Shown piece by piece: positions 50,716-58,258 of a stretch of DNA of 64,000 nucleotides. The position numbers and the translations under genes are program-made. Below the pieces are notes generated by a model that saw only the letters and a program-made list of their open reading frames with translations, was not told the origin of the DNA and ran no database searches. Source of the stretch: Clostridiales bacterium (GTDB lineage Bacteria > Bacillota > Clostridia > Oscillospirales > CAG-272). Numbering within the stretch: position 1 is the first letter of the stretch; each line of letters starts with the position of its first letter. Where the stretch lies: contig QALR01000024.1 in the NCBI GenBank assembly GCA_003150035.1, positions 1 through 64,000 of the forward strand, written 5' to 3'.

Positions 50716-51309
50716 ATGACCTACGGAATGTTGAAAGAACAAATTTCCGCTTTGTTAGATTTGGAAGATGGGACAGTGGCAACGGAGGGAAGCCTTCTTA
50801 ACATCTTGAACGCGCGTATAACACCTGCGGTTCGTTCTGTCGTACGAAAGGTCGCTATGTATCAAAAGGGCTTTGTGAAGCGGATGACGCTTGAATTTGT
50901 CCGTGATGGGCATGTAGCGTTGGCGCTGCTACCGGCCGATTTTATTTCTGCCATTCGTCTGCAGCGCGCAGGTAAAGCTTATGGGCGTGAATCCTTTGTG
51001 CCGGAGGGAAATCATCTCAGACTGCTTTCTGGCGGGGCAGGTGCTTATGAGCTAACTTATTATGCGTATCCGGCCTTTACGGATATGGAGGCGGACGCAG
51101 ACACGGAAATCGGTCTTGACGATTTTGCGTCAGATGCAATTGCCTATGGAGCGGCAGCAGAGCTTTGTCAAAATATTTATCCCGGTGATATGACGCGGTA
51201 TATGCGCCTTGTCACGGAATGGGAGGAAAGGATTGCCCATATCTGCCCGACATCAGCGGAGACGAAAATTTCCAATACCGTTTTCACAAAAGAGAGGAGG
51301 CATGTATGA
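50716..51309 (+). CDS. Head-completion protein (P22 gp4-like position)
   Basis: 197 residues; AAAGGAGAGG precedes the ATG at 50716. MTYGMLKEQISALLDLEDGTVATEGSLLNILNARITPAVRSVVRKVAMYQKGF is a helical bundle, with FIPEG-like loops and TYYAYPAFTDM then DDFASDAIAYGAAAELCQNIYPGDMTRYMRLVTEWEERI. Phage neck/connector proteins such as gp4 (166 residues) or gp6-type proteins have this size and the same position directly after the coat gene. The assignment rests on gene order. It overlaps the next gene by 4 nt. Confidence 0.6.
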   Translation: MTYGMLKEQISALLDLEDGTVATEGSLLNILNARITPAVRSVVRKVAMYQKGFVKRMTLEFVRDGHVALALLPADFISAIRLQRAGKAYGRESFVPEGNHLRLLSGGAGAYELTYYAYPAFTDMEADADTEIGLDDFASDAIAYGAAAELCQNIYPGDMTRYMRLVTEWEERIAHICPTSAETKISNTVFTKERRHV

Positions 51310-52934
51310 GTTATCGCAGCGTTCGCGGTGCGGACGGACTCTCTGAAGCATATGCAGCGTTTGCCAGATATGACACACCGTATGAAAGCGCTGTGATAGA
51401 CGACTTTTCAGGCGGTGTCATGACAGGCGTATTCCCGGGAGATAAGAACGCATCAGAAATTATCAATATGGAGCCTGTGGGAAGGATGCTTTCTTCTACT
51501 TGTGCTCCGGTTGCGGCATTTTCCTCTTCAACAGTATCGGGGCCTGTCCACTTTTCCTACTGCTCTGACGGACTGTGGCTTTTTCGTAAGGGGAATACGC
51601 TTTATGCATTTCAAAACGGAGAACTTTCTGTTGTTGGAGCCGCTGGGCAGTTCACGTCGGATAAAACGGCGATTTATCATGCTGGCGACCGGTTCTATAT
51701 CCTTGACGGCGATGCCATATATATGGTGGACAGGGAACTGAACCTCACACAGCCAGAGCAATACATTCCGACGTGCTATACGGATGTGTCGGATGACGGG
51801 ACTGTCAAAACTGAGGCGGAAAAGCCAAATCTTTTTTGCCGGTATATTGAAATCGTTCTTGCTGTTGAGTCTGTGCCCATGCCGTCGCGCACGCTTCCCA
51901 CCGATATTGCGTATGACCCCACCTATATCCGCATATGGGACGCTTCCGGGACGGAACTCGGAGATTCTCAATTTAATTTCGAAAACGGAGAGATTTATTT
52001 TTTCGGATTTTATTCGCAAAAATTTGTCGTTCGTCTGAAGCTTATTGAGTCAGAGGACATGAGCAAACTTTCGTATACTTCACTTTGTAAAAAAAGGGAG
52101 ATATTGGTGTGTCCGAAAAGGATCCTTTCTCTTCCGGAAGGGCGCGGCTTCCTTTACTATGGAGGGGAGAGCGGTGCGCAGATCATAATGCTGAGGCCGA
52201 ATCCCGTGTATGGTTTCGGTTACTTATCGGAAAATAATATAATAAGGAAGGATTACGGGCAGATTATCTCTTCGGTGGTCGAATATTCCGACGGATATCT
52301 GGTGTTTTCTGCGGAGACCATCAAAAAAATGGCGGTGTCGGAGGATGAATCCGGAACCCCGGTTTTTCAGTTTGAAAGCTTCAAAAGCGATTTTGGTTCA
52401 GATATGCCAGGCAGTGTTTGCGGCTTTGATGATAAAATTATTTTCGCGAACTCTCAGGGCGGAGTTTTTTATATCAATAAGTTTGGAATTGAAGAACGAG
52501 ATGTCAGTCGTCATATTTCCTCTGTTATTGAGCAGGGCGAGAAGGGATTTTTTTCCCATACGTCTGCGGAATATGACGCTGCGGCTGCGGTTTGCGCATT
52601 CGGCAAATATATGTTGACCGTGGGAAATATCACCTATATCTGGGATTATACCGCTAGACTGCCCTCTGCGACGCAGAGCCGTGAGGACGAAAATAAAATG
52701 GTGTGGACGTTAAATGATGTTGTTACCCCTTCTACTTACCTGCTCCAGATTATGCGAAAGCTGTATTTTATCGATCAGACGACGGGAGATATCCGCTGCC
52801 TGCCTGGCGGCGTTTCCGGTTTGGATACGATCGCTTCGCGCGTGACGACAGCAGAAAGCGATTTGGGCACGAACGGAAAAAAACGATTCTTTCTCTCGAT
52901 GTGCGTTATCGCGCCGCAGGCGCGGTCACGCTGA
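51306..52934 (+). CDS. Beta-propeller-like neck protein (P22 gp10 position), frame 0 product
   Basis: 542 residues; GAGGAGG is 6 nt before the ATG at 51306. Repeating strand motifs (GLWLFRKGNTLYAF; DRFYILDGDAIYMVD; GYLVFSAETIKKM; NSQGGVFYINKFG; KYMLTVGNITYIWDY) suggest a beta-propeller, the fold type expected for a DNA-stabilising tail-hub protein such as gp10. Toward the end the frame reads GKKRFFLSMCVIAPQARSR and stops, which does not look like natural continuation. The -1 frame stays open to 53116 and looks coding. The switch point is the A7 run at 52877-52883. Confidence 0.7.
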   Translation: MSYRSVRGADGLSEAYAAFARYDTPYESAVIDDFSGGVMTGVFPGDKNASEIINMEPVGRMLSSTCAPVAAFSSSTVSGPVHFSYCSDGLWLFRKGNTLYAFQNGELSVVGAAGQFTSDKTAIYHAGDRFYILDGDAIYMVDRELNLTQPEQYIPTCYTDVSDDGTVKTEAEKPNLFCRYIEIVLAVESVPMPSRTLPTDIAYDPTYIRIWDASGTELGDSQFNFENGEIYFFGFYSQKFVVRLKLIESEDMSKLSYTSLCKKREILVCPKRILSLPEGRGFLYYGGESGAQIIMLRPNPVYGFGYLSENNIIRKDYGQIISSVVEYSDGYLVFSAETIKKMAVSEDESGTPVFQFESFKSDFGSDMPGSVCGFDDKIIFANSQGGVFYINKFGIEERDVSRHISSVIEQGEKGFFSHTSAEYDAAAAVCAFGKYMLTVGNITYIWDYTARLPSATQSREDENKMVWTLNDVVTPSTYLLQIMRKLYFIDQTTGDIRCLPGGVSGLDTIASRVTTAESDLGTNGKKRFFLSMCVIAPQARSR

Positions 52935-53116
52935 AGCTTTTCTTTGACGGAACTCTCTCCTGCTTTGAATATTATCTGCCTGCCACGGATGGCCTTCAAA
53001 CGCTGACGTTGAGGGTTCATGCGCATCGATTTATCACGTGTGCAGCGGCGCTTTCATCGGAATGCTCTTTTTCGCTGGAAAGTCTTTGCTTTCGCTATTT
53101 GCCGACCAAAATGTAA
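52877..53116 (+). other. A7 slippery site and -1 frame extension of the gp10-like gene
   Basis: In frame 0 the sequence is GGA-AAA-AAA-CGA; A-AAA-AAA at 52877-52883 is a valid -1 slippery heptamer. The -1 frame then reads ILSLDVRYRAAGAVTLKLFFDG ... SLESLCFRYLPTKM and stops at 53116, just before the module terminator. A GC-rich hairpin (GCGT...CGCGCC/GGCGCG...ACGC, 52903-52931) follows 20-27 nt after the slip site, farther than the usual 5-9 nt. It could equally be a simple frameshift mutation or sequencing error. Confidence 0.6.
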
Positions 53117-53121
53117 AAAAT

Positions 53122-53154
53122 AGCCGGAAATTCGTTTTTTCCGGCTGTTTTTTT
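53122..53154 (+). terminator. Terminator of the phage module
   Basis: AGCCGGAAA (53122-53130) pairs with TTTCCGGCT (53138-53146), followed by G and T7. Confidence 0.9.
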
Positions 53155-53210
53155 CTTTTGTCTGTGGTATAATACATACAATCTTGACTTTTATAGGCAG
53201 GTAGCGAGTG

Positions 53211-53231
53211 CATGGCGGGGTATCCGCCATG
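53211..53231 (+). other. Hairpin in the leader of the sigma-factor operon
   Basis: CATGGCGG (53211-53218) / CCGCCATG (53224-53231), 5-nt loop. A TATAAT lies at 53168-53173 without a good -35; no convincing ECF-type autoregulatory promoter was recognised in 53155-53328. Confidence 0.4.
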
Positions 53232-53328
53232 TTCTAATATGCTTTTTGTCGGTAAAATAAAAAAATTTTATGAAAAAATGTGACCATAACGCAGGCTCAT
53301 GCGTTTTACATACAGGAGGGACAAAAAA

Positions 53329-53826
53329 GTGATCGTATCCAGGGACAGCAGGATGCTTCTTGAGGCGGCGTATGATAAATATGCCAATATGCTGTATCGA
53401 CTCGCTTTCTCACATCTGCAAAGACGCGAGGATGCCGAGGACGCGGTTCAGGATGTCTTCACCAAATATATGAACACATCTCCTCGGTTTACCGATGATG
53501 AGCACGAGCGCGCATGGCTTATCAGAGTGACCGTGAACCGATGTCATGATATGCTGCGGCGAGGAAAGATCCGCGAGCATGATTCCCTTGATGATATTTC
53601 TGATCTGCCTGAGCAGACGGACGGACCCACAAACAGCGTGCTACGCGCGGTGTTTGCGCTTCCTGAAAAATATAAGACGGCTATAACCCTTCATTATCTT
53701 GAGGGCTTTTCCGTCGAAGAAATCTCATCCATGCTTGGAATTTCGATGTCCGGTGTGAAAATGCGTCTGTCCCGGGGAAGGGAACTCTTAAAAGATCTGC
53801 TTGATAAGGAGGAGAACTATGTTTGA
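53329..53826 (+). CDS. ECF-type RNA polymerase sigma factor
   Basis: 165 residues from a GTG at 53329, chosen because AGGAGG lies 9 nt upstream; a GUG start may limit its amount. Region 2: YANMLYRLAFSHLQRREDAEDAVQDVFTKYM (about residues 20-52) and AWLIRVTVNRCHDMLRR. Region 4: LPEKYKTAITLHYLEGFSVEEISSMLGISMSGVKMRLSRGRELLK (about 112-155). The length is normal for ECF factors. Its stop overlaps the following gene by 8 nt, and that gene encodes a one-helix membrane protein, the usual arrangement of a sigma and its anti-sigma. Confidence 0.92.
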   Translation: MIVSRDSRMLLEAAYDKYANMLYRLAFSHLQRREDAEDAVQDVFTKYMNTSPRFTDDEHERAWLIRVTVNRCHDMLRRGKIREHDSLDDISDLPEQTDGPTNSVLRAVFALPEKYKTAITLHYLEGFSVEEISSMLGISMSGVKMRLSRGRELLKDLLDKEENYV

Positions 53827-54412
53827 TAAAAAAACCGTTGATGCCTATCAAAATATAAAGGCGCCGGATGATTTGAAAGAAAAAATTTTGTCGTCCTATG
53901 CGGTTTCTAAAGCGCCGGAAAGAAGAAGCTGGATGAAAAATATGAGGCTGATTTCGTCTCTTGCTGCTTGTCTGCTTCTTGCCGTGGCGTTCTCCGTCTT
54001 TGCCATCCGGAATTTTGGAGAGGTTTCTGTCTCTGTAGGAGGAAAATCGCTTGCGTCCGAGCCTGTGGAATTGTCCGAACTCAATATCAGCCCCGCGCTG
54101 TATTCTATCGAACCTAGGGTTTCATACGAGGCAAATGTTCCGGTTGAAATCAGGGTAACCGGAGAAACTCGAGTTTCTGTGTCGGACGGCACAATGGTCA
54201 TCAGTGATGCCGATACGGGCACGGTTCTTTATACCGGGTCGGAGTATACAGCCGGGGAGGATATTGCGATCCTTTGGACCGTAAGCAGCGGAACGGATAC
54301 GGAGCAGTTTGAAATGCTTATCGATAGCAGCAAAAAGGATTTTGTTCTTGTGCTGAACTATGATGAGAATACGGGAGGTTGGACAATTCGCAAGGAAACC
54401 TTAACGGATTGA
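53819..54412 (+). CDS. Putative membrane anti-sigma factor
   Basis: 197 residues from the ATG at 53819 (AAGGAGG 7 nt upstream). The N-terminal 45 residues (YQNIKAPDDLKEKILSSY) form a short cytoplasmic helical region typical of the sigma-binding part. One transmembrane helix follows (LISSLAACLLLAVAFSVFAI, about residues 45-64), then a beta-rich outer domain (about 65-197) that could sense an envelope signal. No zinc H-x3-C-x2-C motif is present. Function inferred from the 8-nt overlap with the sigma gene and the topology. Confidence 0.75.
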   Translation: MFDKKTVDAYQNIKAPDDLKEKILSSYAVSKAPERRSWMKNMRLISSLAACLLLAVAFSVFAIRNFGEVSVSVGGKSLASEPVELSELNISPALYSIEPRVSYEANVPVEIRVTGETRVSVSDGTMVISDADTGTVLYTGSEYTAGEDIAILWTVSSGTDTEQFEMLIDSSKKDFVLVLNYDENTGGWTIRKETLTD

Positions 54413-54422
54413 CAGGAGGAAT

Positions 54423-54811
54423 ATGACAATGTAGAAAATCATTGCCTTTGTACTTGCCGTGGCGCTGATGCTTGTCTTTGTCTCGTGCGGAAATACCGGA
54501 ACTACGGACACCACGACGGGCACGCCGCAAGAAACGCAAAATACGCAAAATTCTGAAACTTCGGGAGAGCAAACGGAGAAACCCGAAAATACGACGGGGT
54601 CCGAAAATACCTCCGGGGAGGAAACAACGGCGTCTGAGGAAACCACAGAGTCCCCGGAGATGCCAGAGGAAATAGCCGACACGCTTCCGGAAATCATAAA
54701 TCGGACGATTTGATTGTGATGGCAATGACCTCTGAGAAAGATGCAGAAGGACTTATTGATGCCTTCAAGACACTGTGCGGTGGAGAGTTGGATTTTATAC
54801 TGGAACAGTGA
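54423..54811 (+). pseudogene. Broken lipoprotein gene (DUF4358-like paralogue)
   Basis: A GGAGG site is followed by ATG-ACA-ATG-TAG: codon 2 after the second ATG (54429) is an amber stop. Beyond it the frame reads KIIAFVLAVALMLVFVSCGNTG, an intact lipoprotein signal, then a Thr/Glu-rich linker to ...DTLPEIINRTI and a stop at 54711-54713. The other frame then reads DDLIVMAMTSEKDAEGLIDAFKTL to a stop at 54811, matching the C-terminus of the next gene (VDDYVIVAFGATELIDTF). So it carries a nonsense codon at the start, and the central 100 residues are deleted with a frame change. The signal and linker resemble the intact neighbour at 54855. Confidence 0.8.
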
Positions 54812-54854
54812 GATATATATCAAAAAACTTTTTATCAATAAGGAGAAACAAAAA

Positions 54855-55535
54855 ATGAAAAAGTTATTGGCATTTATTTTGGCAGCCATGATGGTATTGG
54901 CATTTGTATCCTGCGGAAATACAGAGAACGACGAGACCTCTGGCAGCACGCAAAACACGCAAACCTCCGAAACGACGAACAGCGGCACGGAGGAAACAGA
55001 GGATTCAACGGGTGATGAGACAACGGGAACCGAGAACACGACTGACACGCCCGACGAGCCGGAGACGCCCGAAACGAGCGCCCTGGATATTCTGAACACC
55101 ATTTGGAATTCGTATGCCGACGACGAGAAATTCGCTATCATCGGCGGTAGCGATATGACGATGAACGCGCCCGGCGTGCTCGATCATACCGACACGCAGA
55201 CCATGAGCAACAGCTACTATATTCCGGAAGCAAATGTTTCCATGGTGGATGATGCGGCTTCCATGATCCATATGATGAATACAAACACATTTACCGGGGG
55301 CATCTATCATATCGCGGATTCCTCGAATATCGCCGATTTTGCGTCCGCCGTTAAGGACAGCATCCTTGGGGCACAATGGATTTGCGGCTTCCCGGATGAG
55401 CTGCTCATCATTTCTGTTGACGATTATGTCATTGTCGCTTTCGGCGCCACAGAGCTGATTGATACCTTCAGCGCGAGAACCACTGCGGCTTATGAGAACG
55501 CAGAGATCCTTTACAACGAATCGATTACGGGTTAA
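54855..55535 (+). CDS. DUF4358-like lipoprotein
   Basis: 226 residues from the ATG at 54855 with AAGGAG 9 nt upstream. Lipoprotein signal MKKLLAFILAAMMVLAFVSC (Cys 20), a Ser/Thr/Glu-rich linker (about 21-75), then a compact domain (LDILNTIWNSYADDEKFAIIGG ... IAD-SSNIADFASAVKDSI ... ISVDDYVIVAFGATELIDTF) that fits DUF4358. From memory, such lipoproteins often precede MBOAT and DHHW genes in Clostridia, exactly as here. Predicted to sit on the outer membrane face and take part in the same envelope modification. Function not established. Confidence 0.82.
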   Translation: MKKLLAFILAAMMVLAFVSCGNTENDETSGSTQNTQTSETTNSGTEETEDSTGDETTGTENTTDTPDEPETPETSALDILNTIWNSYADDEKFAIIGGSDMTMNAPGVLDHTDTQTMSNSYYIPEANVSMVDDAASMIHMMNTNTFTGGIYHIADSSNIADFASAVKDSILGAQWICGFPDELLIISVDDYVIVAFGATELIDTFSARTTAAYENAEILYNESITG

Positions 55536-55553
55536 TTCCAGAACATACTGCAT

Positions 55554-55585
55554 CACCGGGAGCTCGTTTGCTTACGCTCCCGGTG
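55554..55585 (+). terminator. Hairpin between the DUF4358-like and MBOAT genes
   Basis: CACCGGGAGC (55554-55563) / GCTCCCGGTG (55576-55585), 12-nt loop, followed by AAATAAAAAT rather than T. Probably partial termination or mRNA stabilisation. Confidence 0.45.
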
Positions 55586-55613
55586 AAATAAAAATACACA
55601 CGGGTAAATCATT

Positions 55614-57014
55614 ATGTTATTTTCAAGTATTCCGTTTCTTTACTATTTTCTGCCGTGCGTTCTGATTCTGTATTTTATCGCGCCGAAATGTCTGAAAAAT
55701 TCGGTTCTGCTTCTTTCAAGCTTGGTTTTTTATGCGTGGGGCGAACCGAAATACGTCATTCTCATGGCGATTTCCATTGTGCTTGGCTATGTGTTCGGGC
55801 TTCTTATCGAAGCCTGGCGCGGCACGAAGCTCTCAAAGTTCTTTTTGATTTTATCGATCGTGACAAGCCTTGGAATGCTCGGTTATTTCAAATATACCGA
55901 CTTCTTTATTTCAAACTTCAACGCGGTAACGGGGCTTTCTGTGCCACTGCTGCAAATCGCACTGCCGATCGGTATCAGCTTCTATACGTTTAAGATCCTA
56001 AGCTATACAATCGACGTTTACCGCGGTAAGGTGACGGCGCAGAGAAATTTTATTACCCTTGCGACCTATGTTGCTCTGTTCCCGCATCTCATGGCAGGTC
56101 CTATTGTGCGGTACGCCGATGTTTCGGCGCAGCTTGAATCGAGGACGCACAGTGTTTCCAATCTCGCGCTCGGTATGCGCAGGTTCATCCTCGGCCTTGC
56201 CAAAAAGATTCTCTTTGCCGACACACTCGGCGAGCTTTGTGATATCTTTAAGAACTCCGGCGACAAGTCCGTGCTGTTCTTCTGGCTTTATGCCATTACA
56301 TTTGCATTGCACATCTATTTCGACTTTTCGGGCTACAGCGATATGGCCCTTGGCCTTGGCAAGATGTTCGGCTTTGATTTCCTCGAAAACTTTGATTACC
56401 CTTACATTTCGGGGAGCGTTACCGAGTTCTGGCGCCGTTGGCATATGTCGCTCGGCTCGTGGTTCCGGGATTATGTGTATATTCCGCTCGGCGGAAACCG
56501 TGTATCCAAGGCCCGTTGGTTCCTCAATATTTTCATCGTCTGGCTACTGACGGGCTTCTGGCACGGCGCGGCGTGGAATTTCATCGTATGGGGACTTTTC
56601 TTTGCCGTTCTTCTTGTGATTGAAAAGCTGTGGCTTTTGAAGCCGCTTAAAAAATCCAAGGTGTGGAGCCACATCTATGTGCTTTTCTTTGTTATGATCA
56701 GCTTTGTTATTTTCAACGCGTCGGATATGCAAGAAGCATTTACCTATATCGGCGGAATGTTCGGCGCCGGCGGGGTACCGTTTATCTCGGATGAGTTCCT
56801 CTATTATCTGCGCAGCTACGCCGTGATTTTGGTGCTCGGCATTATCGGCGCAACACCGCTTCTCAAGAAGGCGGTCCTGGCGATCAAGAAGAAGCCTGCG
56901 GGAGAAAAGATCATGAACATTGCGGAGCCGATCCTTCTCGTCGTGCTTCTGCTCATGCTGACCGCTTATCTGGTGGACGGTTCGTTCAGCCCGTTCTTCT
57001 ACTTCAGATTCTAA
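55614..57014 (+). CDS. MBOAT family membrane O-acyltransferase (AlgI/DltB-like)
   Basis: 466 residues with about ten to twelve transmembrane helices. Signature segments: KNSVLLLSSLVFYAWGEPKY near the N-terminus, YFDFSGYSDMALGLGKMFGF, EFWRRWHMSLGSWFRDYVYIPLGGNR (about residues 268-293) and the active-site His in GFWHGAAWNFIVWG (about residue 315). These enzymes pass acyl groups, usually acetyl or D-Ala, across the membrane for O-acylation of cell-surface polymers. The downstream DHHW protein is the expected extracellular partner. The ribosome site ahead of the ATG at 55614 is weak. Confidence 0.94.
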   Translation: MLFSSIPFLYYFLPCVLILYFIAPKCLKNSVLLLSSLVFYAWGEPKYVILMAISIVLGYVFGLLIEAWRGTKLSKFFLILSIVTSLGMLGYFKYTDFFISNFNAVTGLSVPLLQIALPIGISFYTFKILSYTIDVYRGKVTAQRNFITLATYVALFPHLMAGPIVRYADVSAQLESRTHSVSNLALGMRRFILGLAKKILFADTLGELCDIFKNSGDKSVLFFWLYAITFALHIYFDFSGYSDMALGLGKMFGFDFLENFDYPYISGSVTEFWRRWHMSLGSWFRDYVYIPLGGNRVSKARWFLNIFIVWLLTGFWHGAAWNFIVWGLFFAVLLVIEKLWLLKPLKKSKVWSHIYVLFFVMISFVIFNASDMQEAFTYIGGMFGAGGVPFISDEFLYYLRSYAVILVLGIIGATPLLKKAVLAIKKKPAGEKIMNIAEPILLVVLLLMLTAYLVDGSFSPFFYFRF

Positions 57015-57029
57015 GGAGGTGACTTTTCG

Positions 57030-58136
57030 ATGACGACCAAAGTGAAAAATATTGTTTCCGTCTGCGTCATGGCGGTTCTGCTTTTCGGCCTCTCCTTCTA
57101 TTGTTGGGCGAAACCGGCGGACGCTTTCTCCAGCAGCGAAAGACGGGAACTTGATCAATTTCCTGAGATCACATGGGATTCCATTGTGTCGGGTGATTTT
57201 ATGTCGGACTTTGAGGACTACACACTTGACCAATTCCCGCTTCGGGATGATTTCCGAACGTTGAAATCTCTCTCTAAATTCTATCTCTTTTGGCAGAAGG
57301 ACAACAACGATATTTATATTGAGGATGGCTATGCCTCCAAGCTTGAATATCCGATGAATGAAAGCTCGATGGACTATGCCGCTTCGCGGTTCAAATACCT
57401 GTACGATAAGTACATGGCGGATAAGGCATGCAACGTTTATTTTTCCATCGTTCCGGATAAGAGCTATTTTCTTGCCGAGCAAAACGGTTATCTGTCATTG
57501 GATTATGCAGAATTTTTTGAAATGATGCAGGAAAAGACCGATTTTATGGAGTATATCGATATCACGGGATTGCTCAGCATTGAGGATTATTATAAGACGG
57601 ATACGCATTGGAGACAGGAGCAGATTGGTGATGTTGCGCAGAAACTCGCAGAGAGCATGGGCGTGACGCTTTCCGGCAATTACACACAACAAACATTGGA
57701 CAATCCTTTCTATGGGGTGTATTATGGACAATCCGCGCTTCCGCTTTCTCCGGAAACCATCTACTATATGACAAGCGATATTCTGGAGGACTGCACGGTT
57801 TACAACTATGAAACCGGAAGCCCTGAGGAAATGTCGATTTATGATATGGAAAAGGCATATGGCAGGGATCCGTATGAGATGTTCCTTTCCGGCTCTCTTT
57901 CCCTTATCACCATTGAAAATCCAAATGCTACCACAGATAAAGAACTTGTCATTTTCCGCGACTCCTTCGGAAGCAGCCTTGCACCGCTTCTGGTCGAGGG
58001 TTATGCCAAGGTGACGCTGGTGGATATCCGCTATATCTCCAGTGATATTGTCGGAATGTTTGTCGATTTTGAAAATCAGGATGTTTTGTTCCTTTACAGC
58101 ACGCTGGTTCTCAACAGCAGCTCGACGCTGAAATAA
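57030..58136 (+). CDS. DHHW/AlgX-like protein, partner of the MBOAT acyltransferase
   Basis: 368 residues; AAGGAGG is 9 nt before the ATG at 57030. An N-terminal hydrophobic segment (NIVSVCVMAVLLFGLSFYCW, about 7-26) is an uncleaved anchor or signal. SGDFMSDFEDYTLDQFPLRDDFRTLKS is typical of the start of DHHW proteins. The SGNH-like catalytic residues appear as YKTDTHW (about residue 190, Asp and His) and FRDSFGSS (about 310, Ser). It would accept the acyl group exported by the MBOAT protein and transfer it to a wall or capsular glycan. It follows the MBOAT gene by 15 nt. Confidence 0.9.
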   Translation: MTTKVKNIVSVCVMAVLLFGLSFYCWAKPADAFSSSERRELDQFPEITWDSIVSGDFMSDFEDYTLDQFPLRDDFRTLKSLSKFYLFWQKDNNDIYIEDGYASKLEYPMNESSMDYAASRFKYLYDKYMADKACNVYFSIVPDKSYFLAEQNGYLSLDYAEFFEMMQEKTDFMEYIDITGLLSIEDYYKTDTHWRQEQIGDVAQKLAESMGVTLSGNYTQQTLDNPFYGVYYGQSALPLSPETIYYMTSDILEDCTVYNYETGSPEEMSIYDMEKAYGRDPYEMFLSGSLSLITIENPNATTDKELVIFRDSFGSSLAPLLVEGYAKVTLVDIRYISSDIVGMFVDFENQDVLFLYSTLVLNSSSTLK

Positions 58137-58143
58137 GAAAAAG

Positions 58144-58178
58144 AAAAGATGCCGCTCCATTTTGGGGCGGCATCTTTT
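58144..58178 (+). terminator. Terminator of the MBOAT-DHHW operon
   Basis: AAAAGATGCCGC (58144-58155) pairs with GCGGCATCTTTT (58167-58178); the stem extends inward with a G-U and two G-C pairs. Confidence 0.88.
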
Positions 58179-58180
58179 AC

Positions 58181-58209
58181 TTGACAGGAATTTTTTCCTA
58201 TGTTATTAT
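58181..58209 (+). promoter_or_regulatory. Promoter of the CPBP protease gene
   Basis: TTGACA at 58181-58186, 17-nt spacer, TATTAT at 58204-58209 with TG one base upstream (extended -10). It directly follows the terminator. Confidence 0.8.
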
Positions 58210-58258
58210 CATAACGAATAAACATGTATGCGATTTCAGTGACAAGGGAGGACATGAA

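Larger units (their letters stand above)
45489..53116 (+). mobile_element. Phage-derived head/packaging module in P22 gene order
   Basis: Eight tightly packed genes, most overlapping or within a few nt, between one promoter (45415) and one terminator (53122): small zinc protein, small terminase, large terminase, portal, scaffold-like, coat, gp4-like and gp10-like. The order equals the P22 head block 3-2-1-8-5-4-10. There is no integrase, repressor, replication, tail-fibre, ejection or lysis gene within the module or beside it, and no attachment-site repeat was found. Flanking genes (rqcH, ECF sigma factor) are host genes. It is either a remnant or a domesticated particle module. Confidence 0.8.

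Noticed and set aside
45292..53330. Attachment sites or integrase for the phage module
   Set aside because: No direct repeat flanking the module, no tRNA gene and no recombinase gene were seen on either side.
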